64,000 nt of DNA from Flavobacteriales bacterium (lineage in GTDB: Bacteria > Bacteroidota > Bacteroidia > Flavobacteriales_G > JALEGO01), in assembly GCA_020628935.1 (NCBI GenBank), contig JAHDEG010000004.1, positions 149,893 through 213,892 on the forward strand, given 5' to 3'. The notes below the pieces were generated by a model. It saw only the letters and a program-made list of their open reading frames with translations. It was not told where the DNA came from and searched no databases. The position numbers were made by a program, and so were the translations under genes. Of the stretch, positions 1 to 9,709 are shown one piece after another (within the stretch, counting starts at the first letter, position 1; each line of letters opens with the position of its first letter).

Positions 1-1735
1 TTTCCGAAAGCATTCTTCCAACAATTGGGTGGTTCTCGTTAATAATAAGATTGTAAGAATCTGGCAAATTACCAGCTCCCATCATTCCACCTCCACCTAA
101 AGCGCTCATCTCCTTCATTCTTCTCATAAATTCTGGTTGAGTTATAGACGCAGGCTGATCGTTCTCACTCATAGGCTCAAACATGACAGTAAACTGCTCT
201 TTGTTAATCACCTTTTCAATAACTGGCTTTAAGGCTTCTTTTTCCTTGTCAGATAGCTTTGAAGGAATCTCCTCATCCTTGGCAATTAACTTATCAACCG
301 TATCAGCATCAATACGAGTAAATTTAACTTTCTCATTTTTTTGCTCTAATAAACCAATAAAGTGGCTTGAAGTAGGTGTATCAAAAACTACAACATCGTA
401 GTTTCTGTTTTTAGCCGCTTCTATTGCGCTGTAATGCTTAGTCGCATCGTTGGTGTAAAGTATAATTGTGTTACCGTCCTTATCTGTCTGGCTTGCTTTT
501 ATTTTCTCTAAATATTCATCAAATTTAGTGTGCTCACCCTTTGTGTTTTTAACCAATAAAAACTTCAAGGCACGCTCCGCAAATTTTTCGTCTGTAAGCA
601 TTCCATATTCAATAAAAACTTGAATATCTTCCCATTTTTTTTCAAAATCTTCCTTACTATTTTTGTAAAGTTCTTCTAGCTTATCAGCAACTTTCTTAGA
701 AATATGTGACGATATTTTTTTAACGTTAGAATCGCTCTGTAAATAAGATCTTGAAACATTTAACGGAATATCTGGTGAATCAATAACACCATGTAAAAGC
801 GTTAAAAACTCAGGCACAATACCCTCTACAGAATCAGTAACATAAACCTGATTACTATATAATTGAATCTTGTTTTTTTGCAATTCTAACTTACCTTTCA
901 ACTTAGGAAAGTAAAGTACCCCCGTTAAATTAAATGGGTAATCAACATTTAAGTGAATATGAAACAAAGGGTCCTCAAAAGTCATAGGGTATAACTCATT
1001 ATAAAAACTCTTATAATCAGCATCCTCAAGGCTAGATGGAGTTTTAGTCCAAGCCGGGCTTGGGTTATTTATGATATTATCAACCGTTTTCTTTTTGTCC
1101 TTTTCTCCTTCAATAGGCTCTTCCTTCGTTCCAAACTTAATCGGAATTGGTAAAAACTGGCAGTATTTATTTAGTAATTCACGAATTTTTCCATCCTCTA
1201 AAAATGCGTGAGCATCATCAGAAATATGTAAAATAATTTCCGTACCTCTATCAGCCTTTTCAGCCTTTTCCATCTGGTACTCTGGGTTTCCTTCACACAC
1301 CCAACGAACTGCATCAGCATCTTTGTAAGACTTACTTACAACCTCAACTTTATCTGCAACCATAAAAGCCGAATAAAACCCTAAACCAAAATGACCAATA
1401 ATTCCTTGAGCCTGATCTTTGTATTTTTCAACAAATTCTTCAGCACCAGAAAACGCTATTTGAGCAATGTATTTTTCAACCTCCTCACTCGTCATTCCTA
1501 TACCAGAATCTTTAATTGTAATGGTTTTAGCAGGCTTATCAATCATCACTTCAACCTGAAGTGAATCCTCCGAAACCTCTGACTGCCCCAAAGAACCTAA
1601 TGTTTTTATTTTAGAGCAAGCATCAACAGCATTAGACACCAATTCTCTCAAAAATATCTCTTGGTCAGAATAAAGAAACTTTTTTATTATCGGAAATATA
1701 TTTTCCGCCTGTACATTAATTTTACCGTCACTCAT
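1..1735 (-). CDS. htpG: Molecular chaperone HtpG (Hsp90), C-terminus cut by window edge
   Basis: Cytosolic Hsp90-family ATP-dependent chaperone. The ORF is not in the track because it runs off the left edge; reading the minus strand from ATG at 1735 gives MSDGKINVQAENIFPI and 578 complete codons. GHKL ATPase motifs are visible in order: ELVSNAVDAC, then DSGIGMT, then GHFGLGFYSAF. The middle domain follows, with motifs such as NVSRSYLQSD. Near the edge is a Gly/Met-rich stretch (GGGGMMGAGN) and NLIINENHP, seen in Bacteroidota HtpG proteins. The family is usually a little over 600 residues, so only the C-terminal dimerisation end is missing. The upstream region holds several TGTCA/TGACA half-sites (listed separately), suggesting stress regulation. 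Identification is secure. Confidence 0.97.
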   Translation of the reverse strand, partial: MSDGKINVQAENIFPIIKKFLYSDQEIFLRELVSNAVDACSKIKTLGSLGQSEVSEDSLQVEVMIDKPAKTITIKDSGIGMTSEEVEKYIAQIAFSGAEEFVEKYKDQAQGIIGHFGLGFYSAFMVADKVEVVSKSYKDADAVRWVCEGNPEYQMEKAEKADRGTEIILHISDDAHAFLEDGKIRELLNKYCQFLPIPIKFGTKEEPIEGEKDKKKTVDNIINNPSPAWTKTPSSLEDADYKSFYNELYPMTFEDPLFHIHLNVDYPFNLTGVLYFPKLKGKLELQKNKIQLYSNQVYVTDSVEGIVPEFLTLLHGVIDSPDIPLNVSRSYLQSDSNVKKISSHISKKVADKLEELYKNSKEDFEKKWEDIQVFIEYGMLTDEKFAERALKFLLVKNTKGEHTKFDEYLEKIKASQTDKDGNTIILYTNDATKHYSAIEAAKNRNYDVVVFDTPTSSHFIGLLEQKNEKVKFTRIDADTVDKLIAKDEEIPSKLSDKEKEALKPVIEKVINKEQFTVMFEPMSENDQPASITQPEFMRRMKEMSALGGGGMMGAGNLPDSYNLIINENHPIVGRMLSE

Positions 1736-2096
1736 TTTACGTGTTTTTAAACAGGCTATGTCAAAATGTATTCCACTCCTCCTTACATGACATATTAACC
1801 GAAAGAAGCTATTTTTTTGACAGAAACCCTTTAAGCTTAATGTTAAATTGTCAGGTCTAATTATTTTTTTGCTCAGAAGCTACATCCCACTTTTCGGTTT
1901 TAGTTTTGTATTGTCTGGGCAAATTTCACTAAGCAAAAATTGAGCTCACAAAATCGCTAATTTTCACTAAGTAATATTAAACCCCAAACAACACAAAAGA
2001 TAACCCTGCAATTGGGGCTAGAAAACATTTTTTTTAAGGAAAACGTATAACTTTTTTCTATAAATAATCGTATCATAGTATTGCAATAAAAATTAC
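1736..2096. other. Divergent intergenic region between htpG and the SprB-repeat gene
   Basis: 361 bases without a credible ORF on either strand. It separates two divergently transcribed genes, so it must contain both promoters. Near htpG are ATGTCA, TGACAT and TGACAG half-sites. A TAGTTTTG string (1901-1908) matches the TAnnTTTG -7 consensus on the plus strand, but it lies about 190 bases before the next start and has no well-spaced -33 TTTG. I treat it only as a possible promoter. Nothing else recognisable was seen. Confidence 0.6.
1758..1823 (-). promoter_or_regulatory. Cluster of TGTCA/TGACA half-sites upstream of htpG
   Basis: On the plus strand the region reads ATGTCA (1758-1763), TGACAT (1788-1793) and TGACAG (1818-1823). 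Consecutive half-sites are separated by 24 bases. The same three words in the same order occur in front of groES (46581-46606), and an ATGTCA-N3-TGACAT palindrome overlaps the miaB -33 box. Shared placement before htpG and groES suggests a heat-shock or proteostasis operator. That role is inference; the half-sites themselves are seen directly. Confidence 0.4.
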
Positions 2097-5000
2097 ATGA
2101 AAAGAGTATTACTTCTTCTTTTTATTTCACTAAACATTACACTCACAGCTCAAACGTTCTTTGTGGGTGAAAGCAGTACGTTTTTTATTGGTGATTCTTC
2201 TACTTTGTTTGTAAACGGCAATACATTAGTCAAAGGTAATGCCAGTGAACTCACAAACAATGGTAATTTTTATTCTAACAGCGATGGTTTTGCTCAGGGT
2301 AACGTAAACCTTCAAGAAAGCTCAGTAACAAACGGTAACGGCAAGTACTTTGTAGATGGCGATTGGATAAATAGCGCTACTTTTCAAGCTAATACCTCTA
2401 GGGTTACACTTACTGGATCTAATCAAAGCATCTCCGGAGATTCAATAAGCACATATTATGAATTAAGTCTTGAAGGCACAGGCATTAAAAAACTAGGCAT
2501 TCACTCAAATTCAACTAGTCAATTAATACTAAACGACAGAGAACTTGCAGTAGACTCGTTTCATTTTAATGTGCTAAACAATGATCTCAACGCAATAACC
2601 AGAACTTCCGGTTTCATCTCTGGCTTAGACAGTGGATACATTTCCAGAAACATGACCAACAATACATATTTATTTCCGGTTGGTTCATCAAGTAATACTG
2701 CTCGTTACCGCCCCATAAATATCACAAATAATTCTTCAGCTCAAAACACAATTGGAGTACGGTTTGCTAACCTGGACGCCAGCCTTGAGAACTATAACAG
2801 ATCTTCTAAAGACACATCAATTTGTGCTATAAACCCAGATTATTATCATCAAATAACTAGAGTTTCAGGTAGTAATGCAGTAGATATTGAATTTAATTAC
2901 GATAATGTAAATGATTTCACGCCTCAAACTCTTGCGCATTGGACTCCGTTAAACGTATGGCAAGCCATCTCTCCGGTAAACATAATCACCAATTCATCAC
3001 CCATATTTAGCACATTAGAGAAAATAACATGGAACAATTTCAACTCAATTGCATTTGCATTTGCCACCGAAGGTTTACAAATAAGTAAAACCGGAAATGA
3101 TGTAGTGTGTAACAATGAAAATAACGGATTTGCTACTGCCGAAGTACTAGGCACAACTTCAAACATTAGTTATCAATGGGAAAACGGTAGTACAAACGAT
3201 ACTATTTTCAACCTTAGCCCAGGCACCTATACATTTAGTGTTACAAACGCTGATGGTTGCTCAAGAACAGACTCAATCATAGTTCAAGAACCTGATCCTT
3301 TAGTTTCTAATAGCGAAAACACAAACCTACTTTGTAATGGTGATAATGACGCTTTTGCTACTGTTAATGTTTCAGGCGGAAACCCCAATTATAGCTATTT
3401 ATGGAGTACAGGAAGTAATAATGATTCTATCACCAACATTAGTGCGGGTGATTATTTTATTACAATTACAGATAATAAACTGTGTACCGTTTTTGATACT
3501 GTAACGATAACTTCACCTTCTTCATTAAGCGGATTAGGAAGCTCTCAAAGACCACTTTGTTATGGCGACAGTAATGGAACCGCTACAATTTTAGCTTTTG
3601 GCGGAACACCAAATTACAGCTATTTATGGAACACCCCAACAGGAACTCAAACCACAACAACCGCTACCAATTTACCTGCCGGAACATATAGTGTTGAAAT
3701 AACCGACACTTCAAATTGCACCACAACAGTAAATATAACAGTTACAAACCCAGACTCTTTAGCTGCGGAGCTAAGCGTAAACAATGAAGAAGGATGCGGA
3801 CTAGTTGACGGAGAAGTTAGTGTAAATGCAATAGGCGGTACAGGAGCTCTTAGTTACCAATGGAATGATATTAACACCCAAAACAATAGTACAGCATCTG
3901 CATTAACCGGAGGCACTTACACAGTAACAATTAGTGATATAAACAATTGTGAATTAGTTGATTCCATCCTCCTTCCTGTAAACTACTTAGTTGGTGGACC
4001 AGAAATCACTATTGATAGTTCAGGTACTACCTGCCTCAACAGTACAGACGGATCAGCTTTAATAAACCCTACTACTGGCATACCACCGTATAACTATAAT
4101 TGGGATACATCAACTAACACTACCGATACTTCATTCGCACAAAATTTAGCTATTGGTTCTTATAATGTTACCATAACCGATTCATTAGGCTGCTTTACTG
4201 ACACACTAGTTGTAATTGTTAATGACAGTACTCCGCCAGCAATTTTGCTAACTGCAATATCTCCAACATGCTTTCTCTTTGATGACGGACGAATACTAAG
4301 TGAAGTTAGTGAAGGTGTTAGCCCTTACTCATACAGCTGGAGCAATAACGAAACAAGCAGTAATATAGATTCATTATTACCAGGAATGTACGTAGTAGAA
4401 ATCATAGATAGTGTTGGGTGTAGTTCTATAGGTTCAATAGAGGTAACCGAAACACCTTCAATACAACCTCAAATCACTCAAAATGGTGAACTCTGTTATG
4501 GAGATTCTATTTTATTAACTGCCAATGGCACAGCAAATATTATTGGATATGAGTGGAACACGGGAGACACTATTGAAAGTGTTTACGTTAACCCTCTAAC
4601 CGACTCAACATATAATGTAACTATAACAAACGGAACATGCTCTGAGTCTGTAAACTATTTAGTTGAAGTAAACCCTCTACCAGAAGTAACACTCTCAGGC
4701 GACTCGACTGTATGTATTGGTAATACTGTAGATATTTTTGTAAACAATACAGGCGTAAATTACATTTGGAATACTGGTGACTCATTAACAATGATAACCG
4801 TTAATGCTGAAACAGCATTGGCAAACTATTCAGTTACAGTAACTGATAGTTTAGGCTGTCAAAATAGCAATTCATCAACCCCTTTCGAATTAATTGTTAA
4901 CCCAAAACCTCAAGCTAATTTTACTACTGCTACAAAAGGCTGGTTTGCTGATGAGATTCTTTTCTCAGATTCTAGCAGTTCAGATGTAACCAACTGGAAC

Positions 5001-5411
5001 TGGTCGTTTGGAGACAATAATTCATCAACCCTCCAAAACCCAGTTAACCCTTACGAAAACATAGGTGAATATGAGGTTATTCTTACGGTATCTAACAAAT
5101 TTGGTTGTAAAGATACAGTTGATGGTATTGTTTCCATTAAAGAGGGAATTATTATTCCAAATGTATTTAGCCCTAATAGTGACGGAATTAATGATTTTTT
5201 CACCATTCCATTCATTGGCTTAGAATTTGAATTAGTAATTAGCAATAGATGGGGCCAAGAAGTTTACAGCACATTAAACGATAGAATTGCTTGGGACGGA
5301 ACTACCCTAAGCGGTCAACAAGCTCCGGCAGGAACTTATTATTACATTTTAAAAGCAGTCGCAACAGAAACAGATTATTCTCAAAATGGTTTTTTTACTT
5401 TAGTTAGATGA
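2097..5411 (+). CDS. Secreted SprB-repeat/PKD protein with T9SS type B sorting domain
   Basis: Probable cell-surface or secreted adhesin-like protein of 1104 aa exported by the type IX system. An N-terminal signal peptide (MKRVLLLLFISLNITLTAQ) is followed by a unique region to about residue 325. About six SprB-type repeats of 75-80 residues follow (about 325-790), each with a Cys near its start and a YxWxxG...GxYxVxxTD pattern. Two Ig-like modules come next (about 790-935), then a PKD domain with WSFGDN (about 936-1015). The C-terminal CHU_C/gliding type B sorting domain begins at about 1017 (NVFSPNSDGINDFF). The stop overlaps the next start by four bases (ATGA), so the two genes are translationally coupled. 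SprB repeats are known from gliding adhesins; the ligand here is unknown. Confidence 0.9.
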   Translation: MKRVLLLLFISLNITLTAQTFFVGESSTFFIGDSSTLFVNGNTLVKGNASELTNNGNFYSNSDGFAQGNVNLQESSVTNGNGKYFVDGDWINSATFQANTSRVTLTGSNQSISGDSISTYYELSLEGTGIKKLGIHSNSTSQLILNDRELAVDSFHFNVLNNDLNAITRTSGFISGLDSGYISRNMTNNTYLFPVGSSSNTARYRPINITNNSSAQNTIGVRFANLDASLENYNRSSKDTSICAINPDYYHQITRVSGSNAVDIEFNYDNVNDFTPQTLAHWTPLNVWQAISPVNIITNSSPIFSTLEKITWNNFNSIAFAFATEGLQISKTGNDVVCNNENNGFATAEVLGTTSNISYQWENGSTNDTIFNLSPGTYTFSVTNADGCSRTDSIIVQEPDPLVSNSENTNLLCNGDNDAFATVNVSGGNPNYSYLWSTGSNNDSITNISAGDYFITITDNKLCTVFDTVTITSPSSLSGLGSSQRPLCYGDSNGTATILAFGGTPNYSYLWNTPTGTQTTTTATNLPAGTYSVEITDTSNCTTTVNITVTNPDSLAAELSVNNEEGCGLVDGEVSVNAIGGTGALSYQWNDINTQNNSTASALTGGTYTVTISDINNCELVDSILLPVNYLVGGPEITIDSSGTTCLNSTDGSALINPTTGIPPYNYNWDTSTNTTDTSFAQNLAIGSYNVTITDSLGCFTDTLVVIVNDSTPPAILLTAISPTCFLFDDGRILSEVSEGVSPYSYSWSNNETSSNIDSLLPGMYVVEIIDSVGCSSIGSIEVTETPSIQPQITQNGELCYGDSILLTANGTANIIGYEWNTGDTIESVYVNPLTDSTYNVTITNGTCSESVNYLVEVNPLPEVTLSGDSTVCIGNTVDIFVNNTGVNYIWNTGDSLTMITVNAETALANYSVTVTDSLGCQNSNSSTPFELIVNPKPQANFTTATKGWFADEILFSDSSSSDVTNWNWSFGDNNSSTLQNPVNPYENIGEYEVILTVSNKFGCKDTVDGIVSIKEGIIIPNVFSPNSDGINDFFTIPFIGLEFELVISNRWGQEVYSTLNDRIAWDGTTLSGQQAPAGTYYYILKAVATETDYSQNGFFTLVR

Positions 5412-8146
5412 TTATGAAAAAAGCAATTATTGTACTATTAATTATAGTAGCTAATTATAGTTACGCTCAGAAGAACGTTGGTATCGGAACCGTAACTCCT
5501 GATCCGTCTGCAACATTAGATGTTGTAGGTAATGACAAAGGTGTTCTTTTTCCAAGAATAAGTGACACACTAAACATAAACAGTCCTGCAGCAGGTTTAT
5601 TTATATATCACACTCCAGATAGTACCTATAGGTACTTTGATGGAATAATTTGGAGAAAAATATTTGCAACAAGTGTTGCTGGGATTAACGCAGGAGTAAT
5701 TGATACTGATGTAGATTCTGCTGTTTTAGTAGGTTACTCACTCATAATTTACGAAAACGGAAACACGGCTGTTGTAAACCTTTCGTCAATTGCAGATTCA
5801 GCAGCGAATACTGTTTACAGCAACATTGCAGACACACTACTCAATAACCAAACTTTTATTGATAGTCTTATCTCACAAATGGGAGGACCTGAAGATGATA
5901 TCGACTCAGCCAACTTAGTAGGCTTTAACCTCAGTATTTATGAAGATGGCAGCATAGCACTAGTTAACTTATCTTCTATCGCAGACTCAGCAGTAAATAC
6001 GGTTTACAGTAATATTGTAGATACTCTATTCAATAACCAAGCTTTTTTAGACAGTTTAAGTGCTAATACAGGTGGCGCAGACGATGATTTAGATTCAGCG
6101 AATCTAGTGGGATACAGCATTAACATATATGAAGATGCGAGCATTGCTTCAGTGAATCTATCCCCAATTGCAGACTCAGCAGCAAACACGGTTTACAGTA
6201 ATATTGTAGATACATTATTTAACAATCAAACATTTCTAGACAGCTTAAGCGCAAATACCAGTAGCGGTGGAAATGATGCAGATTGGTTTATTGAAAATTC
6301 CGTTAATACCCCTAATAATATAAGCGACAACATATACACAAATGGTTTTGTAGGAATAGGTAAAATTGATCCAGACGATGCGTTAGACGTGGTAGGAGAT
6401 ATTGACTTACCTGTCAATAACGCTATTCAGTTTGGCAATAATGATTTTATTCACCGAAGAGGCTTTAGTAATGTATTTGCAGGAATTTCTTCAGGAGATA
6501 GTGTGGTTTCAACAAATAACAGTGGGACAACTCTTAATAATAGCGTTGGAATCGGAGCTGGTGCCCTAAGTAAGGTAAATAGCGGAAGTGGTTTAGTAGC
6601 AATTGGAAGCAATGCACTAAGAGACTTTGAAACAGGTTTCAGTAATGTTGCGGTAGGCAATGGTTCACAAAGAGATAATATTGATGGAACTTCTAATGTA
6701 ACAGTCGGTCAATCAACATTAAGGTCAATTACCACAGGAAGTAATAATATTTTTATTGGTAATAGTGCGGGGCAAAATGTAACTAATTCAGAAGATAACG
6801 TTGTGTTGGGGGGGGCTGGGTTTTTATCAGGTAGTGGATCAAAAAACGTTTTTATTGGTAGGTCTAGTGGAGCTCAGTTAGCTGTTCAAAAGGACAGTAA
6901 TGTTTATATTGGTTATTCAAGTGGTAGACAGGCAGAGGGCAGCAGAAATGTTTTTATTGGTTTCCAAGCAGGAGAATTTGAAGGTTTTTCTGACAAACTA
7001 TACATTGAAAATTCAAGCTCACAAACTCCACTTATATATGGTGAGTTTAACAACAACATCGTTAGAATTAACAACAATCTTCAAGTAAGTGATCCATCTA
7101 TTAACGGATACGGCTTCCCAAATATAGACGGAAGTAATGGACAAGTATTGACTACTAACGGCAATGGTGTTGTTACATGGCAAACAGTTACAAGTGGAAG
7201 TTCAGGAACTGACAACCAAAACCTTAGTGTGGGAACAGGAACATCGAGTACATCAATTATTGAAATAGAAGATGGCACCAACATTACACTCCAAGAAGGA
7301 GCTAATATCTCTTTAACCGAATCATCTAATACAATAACTATTGCTGCAACAGTACCAAGTGATTTAAATTTTGCACATGATGATTTAATTGCAACAGGAT
7401 CAAGAATACATGATTTTGAAAATAACGCCCTAACAATAAACGATGCTAGTCGAATAATATTAGAAGCTGGAAATGCGCCATCTAGCTCTGCGAATTCAAG
7501 GCTTTTACTCTCTGGAGTTCAGTCTCTTCCTGTTAGGTTATTTCATCAAAACCCAAGCGACAATAGTGATGTAGCAGAAATTGTTCTTGATTATGACGGC
7601 CCAAGTTCTATCAGCCCTGGTTCGAGTCTTGGCGCAACTATTGCATATCAAACACCTGAATGGAACTCAATTAGCGATGGAGCTATACTGCAAAAATCAG
7701 ATGCTACCTCTAGTGAATATACTCAATATGCATTACCGAATATAGATGGAGCTGCAGGAGAGATACTGATAACTGATGGAGTTGGAAATGTAACCTGGCA
7801 AAGTCCAAATTCAGGGAACTCTGTATCAGAAATATCAATCTGTGAGTTCTTCAGCACCGAAGTTGTAACTGATGGAGGTGGGATGGTAATGTTTGTTGTT
7901 CCTTCCTCAATGAATGGCAAGAGCCTGGAAAAAGTAATTGCCAGAGGTAGCTCAGGCACTGGAACAACTTCAGTGGCAGTGAGAAGAAATGGTAGTATTG
8001 CCGGAACTTTAAGTAATGTAGGTACTGCTTTTCAAGAATCAACATCTTTATTTGGAACTCTTGCAACCGGTGATTTAATAACTGTAACCACCGCATCAAC
8101 AAGTGGCGTTTTAAACGGATTATCTGTTACTATTAATGTTGAGTAA
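5408..8146 (+). CDS. Secreted tail-fibre/adhesin-head-like repeat protein
   Basis: A 912-aa exported protein with a signal peptide (MKKAIIVLLIIVANYSYAQ). The track start overlaps the preceding gene in ATGA; ATG at 5414 would give a more typical MKK start and is equally possible. The mature N-terminus (VGIGTVTPDPSATLDV, then GVLFPR) is the pattern common in Bacteroidota tail-fibre-like surface proteins. Three tandem 63-residue repeats (about residues 101-289) contain DSANLVGxxxxIYED and NTVYSNI. A YadA-head-like run of NVFIGxxSG repeats (about 380-530) follows, then beta-rich C-terminal modules. No endosialidase or sorting domain is obvious. A run of eight G (6808-6815) lies inside the reading frame. 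Probably trimeric and surface-exposed by analogy with head repeats; that is inference. Confidence 0.75.
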   Translation: MIMKKAIIVLLIIVANYSYAQKNVGIGTVTPDPSATLDVVGNDKGVLFPRISDTLNINSPAAGLFIYHTPDSTYRYFDGIIWRKIFATSVAGINAGVIDTDVDSAVLVGYSLIIYENGNTAVVNLSSIADSAANTVYSNIADTLLNNQTFIDSLISQMGGPEDDIDSANLVGFNLSIYEDGSIALVNLSSIADSAVNTVYSNIVDTLFNNQAFLDSLSANTGGADDDLDSANLVGYSINIYEDASIASVNLSPIADSAANTVYSNIVDTLFNNQTFLDSLSANTSSGGNDADWFIENSVNTPNNISDNIYTNGFVGIGKIDPDDALDVVGDIDLPVNNAIQFGNNDFIHRRGFSNVFAGISSGDSVVSTNNSGTTLNNSVGIGAGALSKVNSGSGLVAIGSNALRDFETGFSNVAVGNGSQRDNIDGTSNVTVGQSTLRSITTGSNNIFIGNSAGQNVTNSEDNVVLGGAGFLSGSGSKNVFIGRSSGAQLAVQKDSNVYIGYSSGRQAEGSRNVFIGFQAGEFEGFSDKLYIENSSSQTPLIYGEFNNNIVRINNNLQVSDPSINGYGFPNIDGSNGQVLTTNGNGVVTWQTVTSGSSGTDNQNLSVGTGTSSTSIIEIEDGTNITLQEGANISLTESSNTITIAATVPSDLNFAHDDLIATGSRIHDFENNALTINDASRIILEAGNAPSSSANSRLLLSGVQSLPVRLFHQNPSDNSDVAEIVLDYDGPSSISPGSSLGATIAYQTPEWNSISDGAILQKSDATSSEYTQYALPNIDGAAGEILITDGVGNVTWQSPNSGNSVSEISICEFFSTEVVTDGGGMVMFVVPSSMNGKSLEKVIARGSSGTGTTSVAVRRNGSIAGTLSNVGTAFQESTSLFGTLATGDLITVTTASTSGVLNGLSVTINVE
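5708..6274 (+). repeat. Three tandem 189-bp repeats inside the tail-fibre-like gene
   Basis: Units begin at 5708, 5897 and 6086, each 189 bp (63 codons), aligned on the motif D-x-D-S-A. Protein-level identity is high (DSANLVG, VNLSSIADSA, NTVYSNI) while the DNA differs at many positions, mainly silently. This indicates older duplications kept in frame. The exact multiple-of-three period means recombination between units would change the length without a frameshift. Confidence 0.85.
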
Positions 8147-8148
8147 GC

Positions 8149-8313
8149 ATGAAAAAACTCTTTAATTTAATTAATTTTTGTTTCTATTGACAATAGATAA
8201 TTTACAGTATCAAGCCAAACGGCACTCAACTTAATGATGGCAATTCACACTTAAAAACTAGAAAGCCTATTGATTCAACAGGTAGATTTGTTGACGATAA
8301 CATATTAATTTAA
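8149..8313 (+). pseudogene. Possible decayed small secreted-protein gene with two in-frame stops
   Basis: Two bases after the preceding stop, ATG at 8149 reads MKKLFNLINFCFY, a signal-peptide-like start, and then hits TGA and, one codon later, TAG. The same frame then stays open for 38 codons (YSIKPNGTQLNDGNS...) to TAA at 8311. The shared frame and protein-like composition suggest a remnant gene. An open run of this length could also arise by chance in AT-rich DNA, so confidence is limited. No family recognised. Confidence 0.3.
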
Positions 8314-8357
8314 CTATTGATTTTATAAAATTTTTAACTACTAAAATTGAAATCTAA

Positions 8358-9515
8358 GTGAAAGCATTACTATTAATATCTGTATTTATATTACTCGCGA
8401 GTCCACATTTCTGTCAAGAAATACATACCGCTACATCTAAAAAAATTAAACCAGCAGTTAGTAGTTGCCCGGTTAATATCAATAAATCAACTGTTAATTT
8501 GGGAGCAAGAGCGTATTTACCCGGAGGAACTATATCCCAGAAAGATGCTCTACTAGCTCAACCAAACTCAGAACTCTTGAACTTTAATGGCTTCACATAT
8601 TTTACCGATTGTCAATGTGATTACTTAGAAAATGGAGTTTTAGTTGAGACCTTAAGAGACACTACAGGATCTATATGGGTTTCTAATGGTACAGAACTAC
8701 AAATTACACTAACCAGTGGACTTTTTCTTGATAAAATAAATATTTATTCGTGGAACTCTGGAGTATTAGCTTCATACCTAATTGACTTAAACCCCTCAAC
8801 AACACCCTATCTAACAGGATGTGGAGGAAGCATAGCAGCAAGCGACTTGATTTATGATGGATCAAATGATACAGATTTCGAAAATGGTTACAACAAACTT
8901 CTTGAAAATGCAATTTGTAACTTAAGCATACAAGGAGCAAATTCAATAAATTTTAGGGTCATAGGAAATCGCGTAAGAGTCCACAGCAAGAGATCACATT
9001 TACCAACAAACGGGACTATAGGTTTTGATTATAACAACCACCCTTCAAATTTAGTTGGAAATAATAGTGGTACATCCATATCTGCGACTAATTTTTTAGG
9101 TAGCATTTCAAGTGGAAATAACTGTGTTAACAATAGATTTGCAATAGCTAATTATACTGGAGGATTTGGGAGTAGTAATTTGTTACTGGGGGCCGGTAGA
9201 GCAACTTTCTCAGGATATTACAGTGACTTAATAGAATTCTCTGAATTTTACGAAATAAAACTTAACAATTCACCATTAGAAATCCCCAACTCAAATCCGG
9301 CTACCTCTAACAACGTAACCAAACTAACCTTAAATTCACCGAGCAGCTGTATTAGAGAAGATATTACCTGGCAGCACATGACCAATTCTGGTCAATGGGC
9401 AAATTATGCATTTGGTTTCGACAGGCCATTTATGTATGCGAGTGGTGGTACCTGGAGAGCCAAAGTGAACTGTGGTGGCAGTATTTGCTACACTAATCAA
9501 ATTACTGTGCCATAA
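8358..9515 (+). CDS. Secreted protein of unknown function
   Basis: A 385-aa protein starting at GTG (8358), chosen because it directly precedes a good signal peptide, MKALLLISVFILLASPHFCQ. The mature part is Asn/Ser/Gly-rich with scattered Cys pairs (CQCDY, CGGS) and ends CGGSICYTNQITVP. The Cys content fits an extracytoplasmic, possibly disulfide-bonded protein. It lacks a recognisable T9SS sorting domain, unlike the protein at 2097. It follows the two surface-protein genes and a decayed ORF on the same strand, so a surface or secreted role is plausible. I do not recognise the family. Confidence 0.6.
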   Translation: MKALLLISVFILLASPHFCQEIHTATSKKIKPAVSSCPVNINKSTVNLGARAYLPGGTISQKDALLAQPNSELLNFNGFTYFTDCQCDYLENGVLVETLRDTTGSIWVSNGTELQITLTSGLFLDKINIYSWNSGVLASYLIDLNPSTTPYLTGCGGSIAASDLIYDGSNDTDFENGYNKLLENAICNLSIQGANSINFRVIGNRVRVHSKRSHLPTNGTIGFDYNNHPSNLVGNNSGTSISATNFLGSISSGNNCVNNRFAIANYTGGFGSSNLLLGAGRATFSGYYSDLIEFSEFYEIKLNNSPLEIPNSNPATSNNVTKLTLNSPSSCIREDITWQHMTNSGQWANYAFGFDRPFMYASGGTWRAKVNCGGSICYTNQITVP

Positions 9516-9709
9516 AGCGCAGCTTAGCAAATGAAATGACAGCCAGTGTTATTATAATTACTTTAGCACTTAGTAAATGGTAGCGACTTTAGAAGCTCAC
9601 CAATTTTACTTAGGGATAAATAAATTATAATATTACTGCTAAAATGTAATTGCGTTAAAAGCCCCACCCTTTTAAAGAAAAAATTAAACGAACTTTTGTA
9701 TATTTAGGC

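Noticed and set aside
183-401. 72-aa plus-strand ORF at the left edge
   Set aside because: It is antisense to htpG.
7851-8102. 83-aa minus-strand ORF within the tail-fibre-like gene
   Set aside because: It lies entirely antisense to a well-supported gene, and its Leu/Gln-rich composition is that of an antisense frame.
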